Shown one piece after another: positions 27,295 to 36,702 of a stretch of 64,000 bases of DNA. The notes beneath the pieces are model-generated. The model was not told the DNA's origin, made no database searches, and saw only the letters and a list, made by a program, of their open reading frames with translations. Origin of the DNA: Geobacter sp. FeAm09 (GTDB taxonomy: Bacteria; Desulfobacterota; Desulfuromonadia; Geobacterales; Pseudopelobacteraceae); NCBI RefSeq assembly GCF_008330225.1, contig NZ_CP042466.1, positions 3,590,001 through 3,654,000 of the forward strand, written 5' to 3'. The stretch's first letter is position 1. Each line of letters opens with the position of its first letter. Made by a program: the position numbers and the translations under genes.

Positions 27295-28530
27295 GTGAAC
27301 ACCCCCGAACTCCTGGCTCCGGCCGGCAACATGGAAAAACTCAAGATCGCCGTCCATTACGGCGCCGATGCCGTCTACCTGGGGGGGCGCTCCTTCGGTC
27401 TGCGCAATCTGTCGGACAATTTCGCCATCGAGGAGATGCCGGCTGCCCTGGACTATTGCCACAGCCGCGGGGTGAAGGCCTACCTGACGGTCAACAGCTA
27501 CCCCCACAACGATGCGCTGCCGCGGCTTGAGGAGTTCCTCCGCCAGACGGCGCCGCTCCCCTTCGACGCCTACATTGTGGCCGACCCGGGCGTCATGGCC
27601 ATGGCGCGCCACATCTCCCCCCAGCGCGAACTGCACCTTTCCACCCAGGCCAACACCATCAACTGGCAGAGCGCCCGGTTCTGGGCGCAGCAGGGGGTGA
27701 AGCGGATCAATCTGGCGCGGGAGATGAGCCTGGAGGCCATCCGCGAGACCGTCGCCCACGCCCCGGAGGTGGAGTTCGAGGCCTTTGTCCATGGCGCCCT
27801 GTGCATCTCTTATTCGGGCCGGTGTCTCATCTCCAGCGCCCTGGCCGGCCGCGACGCCAACCAGGGGGAGTGCGCCCACCCCTGTCGCTGGAGCTACCAC
27901 CTGGTGGAGGAGAGCCGCCCCGGAGAATATTTCCCGGTGGCGGAGGACGAAAACGGCACCTTCATCTTCAACTCCCGCGATCTCTGCCTGCTGGAACACC
28001 TGCCGGCACTGGTACAGAGCGGGGTGTCCGCGCTTAAGGTCGAGGGGCGCATGAAAGGGATCAATTACGTAGCCTCCGTGCTGCGGGTCTACCGGCAGGC
28101 GCTGGACGAGTACCGGGCCAACCCCTCCGCTTGGCGCTGCCGCCCCGAATGGCTGGAGGAATTGGCCAAACTGAGCCATCGGGGGTATACCACCGGCTTC
28201 CTCTTTGGCACCCCCCGCAACGTGGGACAGGAGTATCATTCGGCCTACATCCGCAGCCACGAGTTCGTCGGCCTGGCGGAGGCGGTGCGCGCCGACGGCA
28301 AGGTAGTGATCGGGGTGCGTAACCGCATCCGCTCGGGCGACGCGCTGGAGTTCGTCGGCCCCGGCATGCGGCTGGCGAGGCTGACGGTAGGGGAGATGCG
28401 CGTCCTGACCCCGGAAGGCGATGCCGTCGCAGCCGACGTGGCCAACCCCAACCAGCGCATTCTCCTTGCGCCCCCCTTTGCGGTCGAGCCCTTTGATCTC
28501 GTGCGCCGGGAAAAGGGGGAAAGACCGTGA
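27295..28530 (+). CDS. U32 family protein, TrhP-like (tRNA hydroxylation)
   Basis: This 411-residue protein opens with ELLAPAGNMEKLKIAVHYGADAVYLGG, the U32 barrel, and carries the U32 signature EAFVHGALCISYSGRCLIS with further cysteines at ECAHPCRW. Family members such as TrhP/YegQ act in tRNA uridine-34 hydroxylation rather than as true peptidases. The GTG at 27295 is chosen because homology begins there; the open frame upstream has no family similarity. Its stop overlaps the next gene by four bases. Confidence 0.85.
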   Translation: MNTPELLAPAGNMEKLKIAVHYGADAVYLGGRSFGLRNLSDNFAIEEMPAALDYCHSRGVKAYLTVNSYPHNDALPRLEEFLRQTAPLPFDAYIVADPGVMAMARHISPQRELHLSTQANTINWQSARFWAQQGVKRINLAREMSLEAIRETVAHAPEVEFEAFVHGALCISYSGRCLISSALAGRDANQGECAHPCRWSYHLVEESRPGEYFPVAEDENGTFIFNSRDLCLLEHLPALVQSGVSALKVEGRMKGINYVASVLRVYRQALDEYRANPSAWRCRPEWLEELAKLSHRGYTTGFLFGTPRNVGQEYHSAYIRSHEFVGLAEAVRADGKVVIGVRNRIRSGDALEFVGPGMRLARLTVGEMRVLTPEGDAVAADVANPNQRILLAPPFAVEPFDLVRREKGERP

Positions 28531-30263
28531 GAGACCTGAAGGGGTATGTCCACGACGGGGGGAGCGGCTGGCTGCGGGATCTGGTGATCCTGGCCTTTGT
28601 CATGGGCATCCCCTTTTTCCAGTTTCTGGGCGGACTGCCGCTGATCGACCCCGATGAGGGGCGTTACGCGGAGATCCCCCGGGAGATGGTGGAGCAGGGA
28701 GACTTCATCACCCCAACCCTCAACTACGTCAAATATTTCGAAAAACCGCCGCTGTTGTACTGGCTGAACGCCGCTTCGCTCAAGCTGTCCGGCCTCACCG
28801 AGCAGGCCGCCCGCTTCCCGTCGGCACTGTGCGGCCTTTTGACCATGCTGGCGACCTATGTCATCGCCCGGCGTCTTTACGGCCGGCGCACGGCCCTGAT
28901 TGCGGCGGCCATCCTGGGGACTGCGGCCGGTTTCGTGCTCCAGTCGCGCATCATCCTGACCGATATGCTGCTGACCTTCTGCCTCACGGCGGCACTGGGC
29001 GCCTTCATCATCGCCAGCCAGCGCGAGGGGCGCCGCGGCACCCCGGGGCCCTGGTACGCCTTCTATCTGTTCTGCGCCCTGGCGGTGCTGGCCAAGGGGC
29101 TGATCGGCATCGTCTTCCCCGCCGGCATCATCTTCTTGTACCTGCTGTTGAGCGGCCGCTGGAACCTGCTCGGGGAGATGCGCCTCCCCACCGGCCTGGC
29201 GCTGTTCCTGGCCCTGGCCGCCCCCTGGTTTGTGGCCGTCTCCCTGCGGAATCCCGAATTTGCCCGCTTCTTCTTCATCCACGAGCATTTCGAACGCTTC
29301 ACCAGCACCGTGCATGGCCGCTACCAGCCGTTCTGGTTCTTTCTGCCGGTGCTGGCGGCGACGCTGCTCCCCTGGTCGTTCTTCATCCCCGGAGCCTTGC
29401 GGCGGGCCTGGCGCGACCGCCATCACGACGACAGCCAGGCCGGGCTCTACCTGCTGATCTGGGCGGTCCTGATCTTCCTGTTCTTCTCCAAGTCCAACTC
29501 CAAGCTGGTCCCCTATATCCTGCCGGTCTTCCCGCCCCTGGCCATCCTGATCGCCAACCGTATCGACAGGGTGCTGGACGGTCAGGGACGCGAACTCAAG
29601 CTGGCCTCCATCCTGCTGGGCATGACCCTGACCCTTCTGGGCGTGGCGGCCCTGGCCTATGCCCGCCTCCCCGAACTGGCCGACCTGCTGGCCGGGGCGC
29701 TGCCGCGCCTGAGCGACCCGCTGCACCAGTTCATCAACAACGCCCCGGCGGTCAGTACAGCGGGGGGCACGGCCATCGCCGCCCTGTTTCTCATACAGGG
29801 GATAACCGCCCTGGTCTCCGCGGGCAACAACCCGCTCCGCATGGTGGCTACGCTCTGCCTCTGCTCATTTCTCCTGGTAATTTTCATCCCGCGCTCGATA
29901 ATGGTGCCCATCGCCCAGGCCGAATCTCCCCGCGCCCTGGCGCTGCAAGCCCGCTCCCTGGCCGGGCCGCAGACGCGCATCGTGACCTTCGGCCCCCAGC
30001 AGGGGGTTTGCTGGTACACCCAGCGGCGGATCATGGTCACCGACAAGTTGGACGAACTGGAGTTCGGCAGCAAGCAGGGAGACCAGTCCGCCTGGTTTCC
30101 CGACCAGCAGGCGCTGCTGCGGCTGTGGGGGAGCGACACCCCGGTGCTGATCATCCTCAAAAAGGGCGAACTGGACCGCCTGCTCCCGCTGCTCCATCCC
30201 GCCCCGCGGGTTGTGGGGGAATCGGGGAGGCGGCGGCTGATATCGAACCGGCAAGGTGGTTGA
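28527..30263 (+). CDS. ArnT-like glycosyltransferase family 39 membrane protein
   Basis: This 578-residue inner-membrane protein has about twelve membrane helices and the PMT-2/ArnT N-terminal loop: DPDEGRYAEIPREM, GDFITPTLNYVKYFEKPP. The DE pair in DPDEGRYAEI is the presumed catalytic acid site. Such enzymes move a sugar from undecaprenyl phosphate to an acceptor such as lipid A. GTG start overlaps the U32 stop. An ArnB-like aminotransferase gene lies 227 bases downstream, but arnA, arnC and arnD are not in the window. Confidence 0.85.
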   Translation: MRDLKGYVHDGGSGWLRDLVILAFVMGIPFFQFLGGLPLIDPDEGRYAEIPREMVEQGDFITPTLNYVKYFEKPPLLYWLNAASLKLSGLTEQAARFPSALCGLLTMLATYVIARRLYGRRTALIAAAILGTAAGFVLQSRIILTDMLLTFCLTAALGAFIIASQREGRRGTPGPWYAFYLFCALAVLAKGLIGIVFPAGIIFLYLLLSGRWNLLGEMRLPTGLALFLALAAPWFVAVSLRNPEFARFFFIHEHFERFTSTVHGRYQPFWFFLPVLAATLLPWSFFIPGALRRAWRDRHHDDSQAGLYLLIWAVLIFLFFSKSNSKLVPYILPVFPPLAILIANRIDRVLDGQGRELKLASILLGMTLTLLGVAALAYARLPELADLLAGALPRLSDPLHQFINNAPAVSTAGGTAIAALFLIQGITALVSAGNNPLRMVATLCLCSFLLVIFIPRSIMVPIAQAESPRALALQARSLAGPQTRIVTFGPQQGVCWYTQRRIMVTDKLDELEFGSKQGDQSAWFPDQQALLRLWGSDTPVLIILKKGELDRLLPLLHPAPRVVGESGRRRLISNRQGG

Positions 30264-30321
30264 AAAACAGCCATCAGCCTTCGTCCTCGAACGTCCTTGC
30301 GTGCCGCGTAGCGCCCCCATC

Positions 30322-30398
30322 CTATCCTTCTCCCAGAGGGAGAAGGGATACCGTTGCCCCCTCCCTCTGGGAGAGGGTGGCCAAAGGCCGGGTGAGGT
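30322..30398. repeat. REP-like intergenic repeat, copy C (degenerate, reversed)
   Basis: CCTTCTCCCAGAGGGAGAAGG (a 9-bp perfect stem) is followed by CCCTCTGGGAGAGGGTGG and CCAAAGGCCGGGTGAGG. The latter is the reverse of the CCTCACCCGGCCTTTGG block in the copies at 9528 and 41717. It occupies the gap between the ArnT-like and ArnB-like genes. Confidence 0.65.
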
Positions 30399-30490
30399 CC
30401 TCTTCAGGGCTTGTCGAGCGGGTGCGACGATCTGGCTATTTTTGAACAACCTGAGTTTTTCAACTGCCTCTTAAAGGAGTTCCCAACACC

Positions 30491-31657
30491 ATGCGCGACA
30501 CCTTCCTCCCCTTCTCCACCCCAACCATCGACGACGACGAGATCAACGAGGTCGTCGATTCCCTCAAATCCGGCTGGATCACCACCGGCCCCAAGGTCAA
30601 GCGGTTCGAGGACGCCTTCAGGGCCTATGTGGGGGCCCCCTACGCCATCCCCCTGAGCTCGGCCACCGCCGGCCTGCACCTGACCCTTTTGGCGCTGGGC
30701 ATCAAGGAGGGGGACGAGATCATCACCACCCCCATGACCTTCGCCTCCACGGTCAGCATGATCATCCTCTGCGGCGGCACGCCGGTGCTGGCGGACATCG
30801 AGCCCGGCACCCTCAACATCGACCCGGCACGGATCCGGGAGAAGATCACCCCCCGCACCCGTGCCGTCATCCCGGTGCACTTTGCCGGCCAGTCCTGCGA
30901 CATGGACCCGATCTTCGCCCTGGCCCGGGAACGCGGCCTCACCGTCATCGAGGACGCGGCCCACGCCGCGGGCACAGAATACAAGGGCAGGCGCATCGGC
31001 TCCCTGGACTCCATCTCCATCTTTTCCTTCCACCCCAACAAGAACATCACCACCGGCGAGGGGGGCATGGTCTGCACGGCCGACGAGGCCCTGGCCGAGG
31101 AGATCTCCCTGCTCAAATTCCACGGCATGAGCCGCGAGGCCTGGAAGCGCTTTGCCGCCAGCGGCACCCCCAACTACGACATCCTCCTGCCCGGCTTCAA
31201 ATACAACATGATGGATATCCAGGCCGCCATCGGCATCCACCAGCTCCCCAAGCTGGACAAATTCATCGATAAGCGGGCCGGGATCGCCGCCTATTACAAC
31301 CTGGAGTTTGCCGACGTCGCCGAACTGGCGCTGCCCGTCTCTGCCCCCTACGACCAGCGCCACGCCTGGCACCTCTACACGCCGCTGGTCAGGATCGAAA
31401 AGCTGGATATCAACCGCGACCGGTTCATGGAGGAGCTGAAGAAGCACAACATCGGCAGCGGGCTGCACTACAAAGCCATCCACCACCACCCCTACTACCG
31501 CGACCACCTGGGCGTGGCCGACAGCGACCTGCCGGTGGCCAGCTATGCCTCGGAGCGAATCCTCTCCCTGCCGCTCTTCCCCAAGATGACGGAGGAGGAT
31601 GCCGCCGACGTGGTGACGGCGGTCAAGGCGGTGATTGCGGCCCACCGGCGCGTGTGA
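30491..31657 (+). CDS. DegT/DnrJ/EryC1/StrS aminotransferase, ArnB-like
   Basis: This 388-residue PLP enzyme transfers an amino group to a keto-sugar nucleotide. It follows ArnB closely in pattern: FLPFSTPTIDDDEI, SGWITTGPKV, SSATAGLHLTLLALGI, VIEDAAHAAGTEYKGR, and the PLP-lysine segment SFHPNKNITTGEGG (the lysine before N-I-T). AAAGGAG precedes the ATG. Proximity to the ArnT-like gene suggests amino-sugar decoration of the envelope. Confidence 0.88.
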   Translation: MRDTFLPFSTPTIDDDEINEVVDSLKSGWITTGPKVKRFEDAFRAYVGAPYAIPLSSATAGLHLTLLALGIKEGDEIITTPMTFASTVSMIILCGGTPVLADIEPGTLNIDPARIREKITPRTRAVIPVHFAGQSCDMDPIFALARERGLTVIEDAAHAAGTEYKGRRIGSLDSISIFSFHPNKNITTGEGGMVCTADEALAEEISLLKFHGMSREAWKRFAASGTPNYDILLPGFKYNMMDIQAAIGIHQLPKLDKFIDKRAGIAAYYNLEFADVAELALPVSAPYDQRHAWHLYTPLVRIEKLDINRDRFMEELKKHNIGSGLHYKAIHHHPYYRDHLGVADSDLPVASYASERILSLPLFPKMTEEDAADVVTAVKAVIAAHRRV

Positions 31658-31673
31658 CAGGGGAAATATGAAT

Positions 31674-31800
31674 CTGAATCCGTGACGCCGGAGTGCCGCA
31701 GCACCTCACCCGCGATCCTCCGTCGGGTTGTCGCTATCTTCTTTAAAGGCAAAGGCTGAGGCCTTCCGGCCACTGCGACATGGAGGCGTCACGGATTCAG
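31674..31800. repeat. MITE-like intergenic element, copy 2 (127 bp)
   Basis: The ends are perfect 16-bp inverted repeats CTGAATCCGTGACGCC (31674-31689) and GGCGTCACGGATTCAG (31785-31800). The interior holds TGCCGCAGCAC and GAGGCCTTCCGGCCA, also found in the copy at 5665-5841. It is non-coding. Confidence 0.75.
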
Positions 31801-31867
31801 GGCAAAAAAAACGGGACGGCATTTTTCTGCCCCCCCGTTCCTGACACCCGCCTCACGGTTCTTCTCG

Positions 31868-32422
31868 TCATTTAATGGTGATATTCTTCACCACCCGCTT
31901 GTCCTCCACCTTCGGGATCCTGACCTCCAGAACACCCTCGGTGAATCTGGCAGCCACCCTGTCGGCGTCCAGGCCTTCCGGCAACCGCAGGGTTCTGCTG
32001 AATTTGCCGTAGCTGCGCTCCAGCCTCAGGTAATCCCGCGTGTCGATCTTTTCCTCCGTCTTCTTCTCGCCGCTGATCTCAAGGGTGTTGTCGATCAGCT
32101 TCACGGTGATGTCGTTCTTGGTCAGGCCGGGCAAATCGGCCTTGACGACGATGTGGCCCGCGTCCTCGAAGACGTCCACCGATGGCGCCATCCCCCCGCG
32201 CCCCATGTCGTGCAGGAAACCCCTGAACGGTGCCATGCCCGTTTCAAAGAACGGGCGCCGGAACGTCTCGTTCATCATCCGTTCCATGTCGTCGATCAGG
32301 CTGGGAAGCCGCGTGGTTTCGAGCCAGCTCCCCCGTGTTTCGGGCACATGCTCCGCAGTTACCGGCACCGTAGCGGTTTCGCCGGTGTCACGTACCGATC
32401 TGAGATGTGTCGTACCTTTCAT
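31868..32422 (-). CDS. Hsp20/alpha-crystallin small heat-shock protein
   Basis: This 184-residue ATP-independent holdase has a long N-terminal arm (about 1-75) and an alpha-crystallin domain (about 80-175: APSVDVFEDAGHIVVKADLPGL, LEISGEK, SYGKFSRTLRLPEGLDADRVAARFTEGVLEVRIPK). ATG 32422 is favoured over 32428 because AGGAGG is then 9 bases upstream. A near-consensus promoter precedes it. Confidence 0.95.
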   Translation of the reverse strand: MKGTTHLRSVRDTGETATVPVTAEHVPETRGSWLETTRLPSLIDDMERMMNETFRRPFFETGMAPFRGFLHDMGRGGMAPSVDVFEDAGHIVVKADLPGLTKNDITVKLIDNTLEISGEKKTEEKIDTRDYLRLERSYGKFSRTLRLPEGLDADRVAARFTEGVLEVRIPKVEDKRVVKNITIK

Positions 32423-32464
32423 GACCATGCACCTCCTTTGTGCACTATAGTCACTACCGTACTA

Positions 32465-32492
32465 ATTATAGCACTTTGAAATTGCAGGTCAA
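32465..32492 (-). promoter_or_regulatory. Promoter of the hsp20 gene
   Basis: On the minus strand TTGACC, a 16-base spacer and a perfect TATAAT. It starts transcription about 35 bases before the gene. No CIRCE repeat is seen. Confidence 0.8.
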
Positions 32493-32630
32493 TATCATTG
32501 CAACCACTCCGGGCACCCGGCACCAGCGGGTGAACCCCTCAATTATCTTGAAGGATGGGGACTTTTTGCGTAAACTGATGCCATGCCCATACCACTGGGC
32601 CAGTCACCATGGCCGCAGGAGAAACCGATT

Positions 32631-33887
32631 ATGAGTATTGCCGAACAGATCCGACAGATCGCCGTGGAGGCCCGCCAGGCCTCGCTGGTTATGGCCCGTC
32701 TGTCCACAACCGCCAAAAACGACATGCTGGTGCGGATGGCCGCGGCCCTGGAAAAAGACACGGCCCGGATCATCGCCGAAAACGGCAGGGACCTGGAGGC
32801 GGGACGTCAGAAAGGGCTCTCCGCCGCCCTGCTCGACCGCCTGATGCTGGACGAAAAGCGTATCGCCGCCATCGCCGCCGCCCTGCGCGAGGTGGCCGCC
32901 CTCCCCGACCCGGTGGGAGAGATCACCGGGATGCGGAAACGCCCCAACGACCTGATGGTGGGCAAGATGCGCATCCCGCTGGGGGTGATCGGCATCATCT
33001 ACGAGGCGCGCCCCAACGTGACCGCCGACGCGGCCGCCCTCTGCCTCAAGGCCGGCAACGCCGTGATCCTCAGGGGGGGATCGGAAGCGATCCACTCCAA
33101 CCTGGCCATCGCCGCGATCCTGACCCGGGTCATGGCCGACCTGAACATCCCGCCGGCCGCCCTGGCGGTGCTCCCTTTCACCGAACGGGAGGGGGTGCTG
33201 GAGATGCTCAAACAGGAAGAGTCCATCGACCTGATCATCCCCCGGGGGGGCGAGGGCCTGATCCGGTTTGTCTCGGAAAACTCGCGCATCCCGGTCATCA
33301 AGCATTACAAGGGGGTCTGCCACGTCTTCGTGGATGCCACGGCCGACTTCGACAAGGCCGAGAAGATCGTCGTCAACGCCAAGGTGCAGCGCCCGGGGGT
33401 CTGCAATGCCCTGGAGACCCTCCTGATCCACAAGGATGTGGCGGCCGCCTTCATCCCCCGCATCACCGCCACCCTGGAAGGGCTCGGGGTGGAACTGCGC
33501 GGCGACGAGGCCTTCCGGCAGCACGCCCCCTCGGCCACGCCGGCCACCGAGGAGGATTGGCATGCGGAATACCTGGAACTGATCCTGGCCTGCCGGGTGG
33601 TGGCAGACATGGATGCGGCCATCGCCCACATCAACCGTTACGGCTCCCTGCATACCGAGGCCATCGTCACCAGCGACTACGGCCGGGCCCAGCGGTTCAT
33701 CCGCGAGGTCAACTCCTCCTGCGTGCTGGTCAACGCCTCCACCCGCTTCGCCGACGGCGGCCAGCTCGGTCTGGGGGCCGAGATCGGCATCTCCACCACC
33801 AAGCTGCACTCCTTCGGCCCCATGGGGCTGGAGGATCTGACCACCACCAAGTTCATCGTCTACGGCGACGGACAGGTCCGGGTTTGA
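32631..33887 (+). CDS. proA: Glutamate-5-semialdehyde dehydrogenase
   Basis: This 418-residue enzyme of proline synthesis reduces glutamyl phosphate with NADPH. Family marks are [45 protein letters not shown] and the catalytic cysteine in [21 protein letters not shown] precedes ATG 32631. proB is not nearby. The following CoA-binding protein gene is probably co-transcribed. Confidence 0.96.
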   Translation: MSIAEQIRQIAVEARQASLVMARLSTTAKNDMLVRMAAALEKDTARIIAENGRDLEAGRQKGLSAALLDRLMLDEKRIAAIAAALREVAALPDPVGEITGMRKRPNDLMVGKMRIPLGVIGIIYEARPNVTADAAALCLKAGNAVILRGGSEAIHSNLAIAAILTRVMADLNIPPAALAVLPFTEREGVLEMLKQEESIDLIIPRGGEGLIRFVSENSRIPVIKHYKGVCHVFVDATADFDKAEKIVVNAKVQRPGVCNALETLLIHKDVAAAFIPRITATLEGLGVELRGDEAFRQHAPSATPATEEDWHAEYLELILACRVVADMDAAIAHINRYGSLHTEAIVTSDYGRAQRFIREVNSSCVLVNASTRFADGGQLGLGAEIGISTTKLHSFGPMGLEDLTTTKFIVYGDGQVRV

Positions 33888-33906
33888 CCGGAGAAATGAG
33901 CCGCTC

Positions 33907-34311
33907 ATGACCACGCAGCAGCAGATCGACACGTTCCTCACCTCACCGGCCTTCGGGGTCGTGGGGGCATCGCAGAACCGCTCCAAGTACGGCAACAAGG
34001 TGCTGCGCTGCTACCTGCAGCACGGCTACGGGGCCATACCGGTCAACCCCAACGAGCAGGAGATCGAAGGGGTGGCCTGCGTTGCCGCCATCGGCGATCT
34101 GCCGCCGGAGGTCAAGAGCATCTCCATGATCACCCCGCCCGAGGTGACCGCCCGGCTGGTGCCCCTGGCCCTGGAGCAGGGGATCGAGAACATCTGGATG
34201 CAGCCGGGGGCGGAACATCCCGAGGCGGTGGCCCTCTGCCGGCAGCGGCAGGTCAATGTCATCGCCGACGGGAGCTGCCTCTTGGTGGTGCTGGGGTACC
34301 ACGACCATTAA
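33907..34311 (+). CDS. CoA-binding domain protein (YccU-like)
   Basis: This 134-residue single Rossmann domain of the CoA_binding_2 family contains FGVVGASQNRSKYGNKVLRCYLQHGYGAIPVNPNE and ends in NVIADGSCLLV. Such proteins bind CoA or acyl-CoA; the physiological role is unknown. It lies 19 bases after proA. Confidence 0.88.
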   Translation: MTTQQQIDTFLTSPAFGVVGASQNRSKYGNKVLRCYLQHGYGAIPVNPNEQEIEGVACVAAIGDLPPEVKSISMITPPEVTARLVPLALEQGIENIWMQPGAEHPEAVALCRQRQVNVIADGSCLLVVLGYHDH

Positions 34312-34442
34312 ACCTGACGTCAAAAACCGGCTCGAACCCGCTTGCGGCCGTCGTGGGGATGCATAAATATCCGGCATTATGAATTGTTACGCGATATTTA
34401 CTTGCCAGCGGCCTGAAAAGCTGACATAGTAGGAGATAATCT

Positions 34443-34470
34443 GGACGGGCGCATGCCCGTCCTTTTATTT
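34443..34470 (+). terminator. Terminator-like hairpin in the typA leader
   Basis: GGACGGGC-GCAT-GCCCGTCC followed by TTTTATTTT is a strong intrinsic terminator shape. It ends only 22 bases before the typA start, downstream of a possible promoter (TTGCCA 34402-34407, 17 bases, CATAGT 34425-34430). It either ends the proA transcript or acts on typA mRNA itself. Confidence 0.8.
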
Positions 34471-34491
34471 TGAACGATTAGGAGCTTTACC

Positions 34492-36297
34492 ATGCAGGAG
34501 CGTATCAGAAACATCGCCATCATCGCGCACGTCGACCATGGCAAGACCACCCTGGTTGACGCCATGCTGCGCCATTCCGGCGTCTACCGGGAAAACGAGG
34601 CCATCACCGAACGGGTCATGGACTCCAACGACCTGGAGAAGGAGCGCGGCATCACCATTTTGGCCAAGAACCTCTCCATCCACCACGGCCGCTACAAGAT
34701 CAACATCGTGGACACCCCCGGCCACGCCGACTTCGGCGGCGAGGTGGAGCGCGTCCTGAAGATGGTGGATTCGGTGCTCCTGCTGGTCGACGCCCTGGAC
34801 GGCCCCATGCCCCAGACCCGCTTCGTCCTCAAGAAATCCCTCGACCTGGGACTGAAGCCGATCGTGGTCATCAACAAGATCGACCGCCCCGGCAGCCGCC
34901 CGGACGAGGTGCTGAACATGGTCTTCGACCTGTTCTGCGAACTGAACGCCAGCGACGAACAGCTGGATTTCCCGGTGGTCTACACCAGCGCCAAGATGGG
35001 CTACGCCAAGCTGGACGTCAATGCGGAATCCAGCAGCATGGAGCCGCTGTTTGCCGTGATCGAAAGCAATGTCCGCCCCCCCCAGGGAGACGCCAAGGCC
35101 CCCTTCCAGATGCTGGTGGCCAACATCGACTACAACGACTACATCGGCCGCATGGCCACCGGCCGCATCTTCAACGGCAGCGTCGCCTCCGGCGAGACCG
35201 TCGCCATGATCAAGCAGGACGGCACGGTTCAGAAGGGGCGCATCACCAAGCTGCTCGGCTATGAAGGCCTGAAGCAGGTGGAAATCAGCGTGGCGGAAAC
35301 CGGCGATATCGTTACCGTGGCCGGCTTCGACGAGATCGGCATCGGCGAGACCCTGGCCTCGGCCGAGAACCCCATCGCCGTCCCCTATGTCTCCATCGAC
35401 GAACCGACCCTGTCCATGAACTTCATGGTCAACGCCTCCCCCTTTGCCGGCCGCGAAGGGAAGTGGGTCACCTCGCGCAACATCCGGGAGCGCCTGGCCA
35501 AGGAACTGCGCACCAACGTATCGCTTCGGGTGGAGGACACCGACTCCCCGGACACCCTGAAGGTGTCGGGCCGCGGCGAACTGCACCTGTCGATCCTGAT
35601 CGAGAACATGCGCCGCGAGGGCTTCGAGCTGGCCGTATCCAAACCCGAGGTCATCGTCCGGGAACGGGACGGTCAGAAGATGGAGCCGATGGAATACCTG
35701 GTGGTGGACGTGGCCTCCGAGTTCCAGGGCGCCATCATCGAGAAGATGGGCCCGCGCAAGGGTGAAATGGCGGCCATGAGCCCCATGGGCGACATGGTGC
35801 GCCTGGAGTTCATCATCCCGGCCCGCGGCCTGATCGGCCTGCGGGGCGAGGTGCTGACCGATACCCGCGGCACGGCGGTCATGACCCACACCTTCCACGA
35901 TTACGCCCCCTACAAAGGCGACATCCCGGGCCGCAAGAACGGCGTGCTGATCGCCATGGAGCACGGCGAGACCACCGCCTACTCCCTGGATGCCCTCCAG
36001 CCCCGCGGCACCCTCTTCATCGGGGCCGGGGTCGAGGTCTACGGCGGCATGATCATCGGCCAGCACGCCAAGGACAACGACCTGGACGTCAACCCCTGCA
36101 AGGGCAAGAAACTGACCAACGTGCGCGCCTCCGGCTCCGACGACGCCATCAAGCTGACGCCGCCCCGCGTCCTGACCCTGGAGCAGGCTCTGGAATTCAT
36201 CGACGACGACGAATTGGTCGAGGTTACCCCTCTCTCGATCCGCATGCGCAAAAAGGAACTGGACCCGACCAAACGGAAGCGGGCCTCGAAAGGCTAA
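34492..36297 (+). CDS. typA: Translational GTPase TypA/BipA
   Basis: This 601-residue ribosome-binding GTPase has G1 [10 protein letters not shown] (12-21), G2 RGITI, G3 [12 protein letters not shown]4 NKID and the C-terminal BipA domains ([15 protein letters not shown]). TypA acts in ribosome assembly at low temperature and under stress. AGGAGC precedes the ATG. An intrinsic-terminator-like hairpin lies immediately upstream. Confidence 0.97.
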   Translation: MQERIRNIAIIAHVDHGKTTLVDAMLRHSGVYRENEAITERVMDSNDLEKERGITILAKNLSIHHGRYKINIVDTPGHADFGGEVERVLKMVDSVLLLVDALDGPMPQTRFVLKKSLDLGLKPIVVINKIDRPGSRPDEVLNMVFDLFCELNASDEQLDFPVVYTSAKMGYAKLDVNAESSSMEPLFAVIESNVRPPQGDAKAPFQMLVANIDYNDYIGRMATGRIFNGSVASGETVAMIKQDGTVQKGRITKLLGYEGLKQVEISVAETGDIVTVAGFDEIGIGETLASAENPIAVPYVSIDEPTLSMNFMVNASPFAGREGKWVTSRNIRERLAKELRTNVSLRVEDTDSPDTLKVSGRGELHLSILIENMRREGFELAVSKPEVIVRERDGQKMEPMEYLVVDVASEFQGAIIEKMGPRKGEMAAMSPMGDMVRLEFIIPARGLIGLRGEVLTDTRGTAVMTHTFHDYAPYKGDIPGRKNGVLIAMEHGETTAYSLDALQPRGTLFIGAGVEVYGGMIIGQHAKDNDLDVNPCKGKKLTNVRASGSDDAIKLTPPRVLTLEQALEFIDDDELVEVTPLSIRMRKKELDPTKRKRASKG

Positions 36298-36327
36298 GCC
36301 GAAACCCGATTTTTCGGCAGTACACAC

Positions 36328-36360
36328 GCGGGATGGAACCGGCCGGTTCCATCCCGCTTT
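36328..36360 (+). terminator. Terminator after typA
   Basis: GCGGGATGGAACCGG and CCGGTTCCATCCCGC form a 30-base perfect palindrome 30 bases past the typA stop, followed by TTT. The stem would be about 13 bp with a four-base loop. Confidence 0.8.
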
Positions 36361-36542
36361 CCGTATCGGCGGCCGCTTCCGGGCCGCAAGCACACCTGCC
36401 CACATCTTAGTCACCGGCACCGCCTCTCCCTGCCCCTCCACGGCGTACCAGTGCATAAAAAATCAGCAGCAACAGTCTGAATACCTCCCTCACCGCCTCA
36501 CCACCAAAACATAACCATTCAATATTACAACAACAATTAGTT

Positions 36543-36558
36543 TGGCACACCACATGCA
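36543..36558 (+). promoter_or_regulatory. Sigma-54 promoter of nifEN
   Basis: TGGCACACCACATGCA matches the -24/-12 consensus TGGCACG-N4-TTGCW, with the GG and GC pairs exactly 10 bases apart. It implies a transcript start near 36569 and enhancer-dependent control by an RpoN activator. Confidence 0.85.
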
Positions 36559-36566
36559 GTACGTCT

Positions 36567-36630
36567 GCATACCTAAGAAACCAGGCATGCATACAACAGA
36601 GACAGGGACGATACTTGGCAAAGGCGCCAA
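36567..36630 (+). promoter_or_regulatory. Possible ANTAR-type two-hairpin antiterminator in the nifEN leader
   Basis: The second hairpin is TTGGC-AAAGGC-GCCAA (36615-36630). Its six-base loop has A at position 1 and G at position 4, the signature recognised by ANTAR antitermination proteins. The first hairpin (36567-36590) has an 8-bp stem with one mismatch but an eight-base loop, so it fits less well. The second hairpin shares bases 36621-36629 with the terminator stem, so the two cannot form together. Confidence 0.6.
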
Positions 36631-36660
36631 CCATTCAACCGAAATGGCGCGCCTTTTTTA
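36621..36660 (+). terminator. Leader terminator (attenuator) before nifEN
   Basis: AAGGCGCCA (36621-36629) pairs with TGGCGCGCCTT (36645-36655), with a two-base bulge, and six T residues follow. It lies between the sigma-54 promoter and the nifEN start, so read-through must be allowed for expression. Confidence 0.75.
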
Positions 36661-36702
36661 TTGGGGGGCCGACAGGCCGCCCATGGAAAAGTGAGGGATA
36701 TC

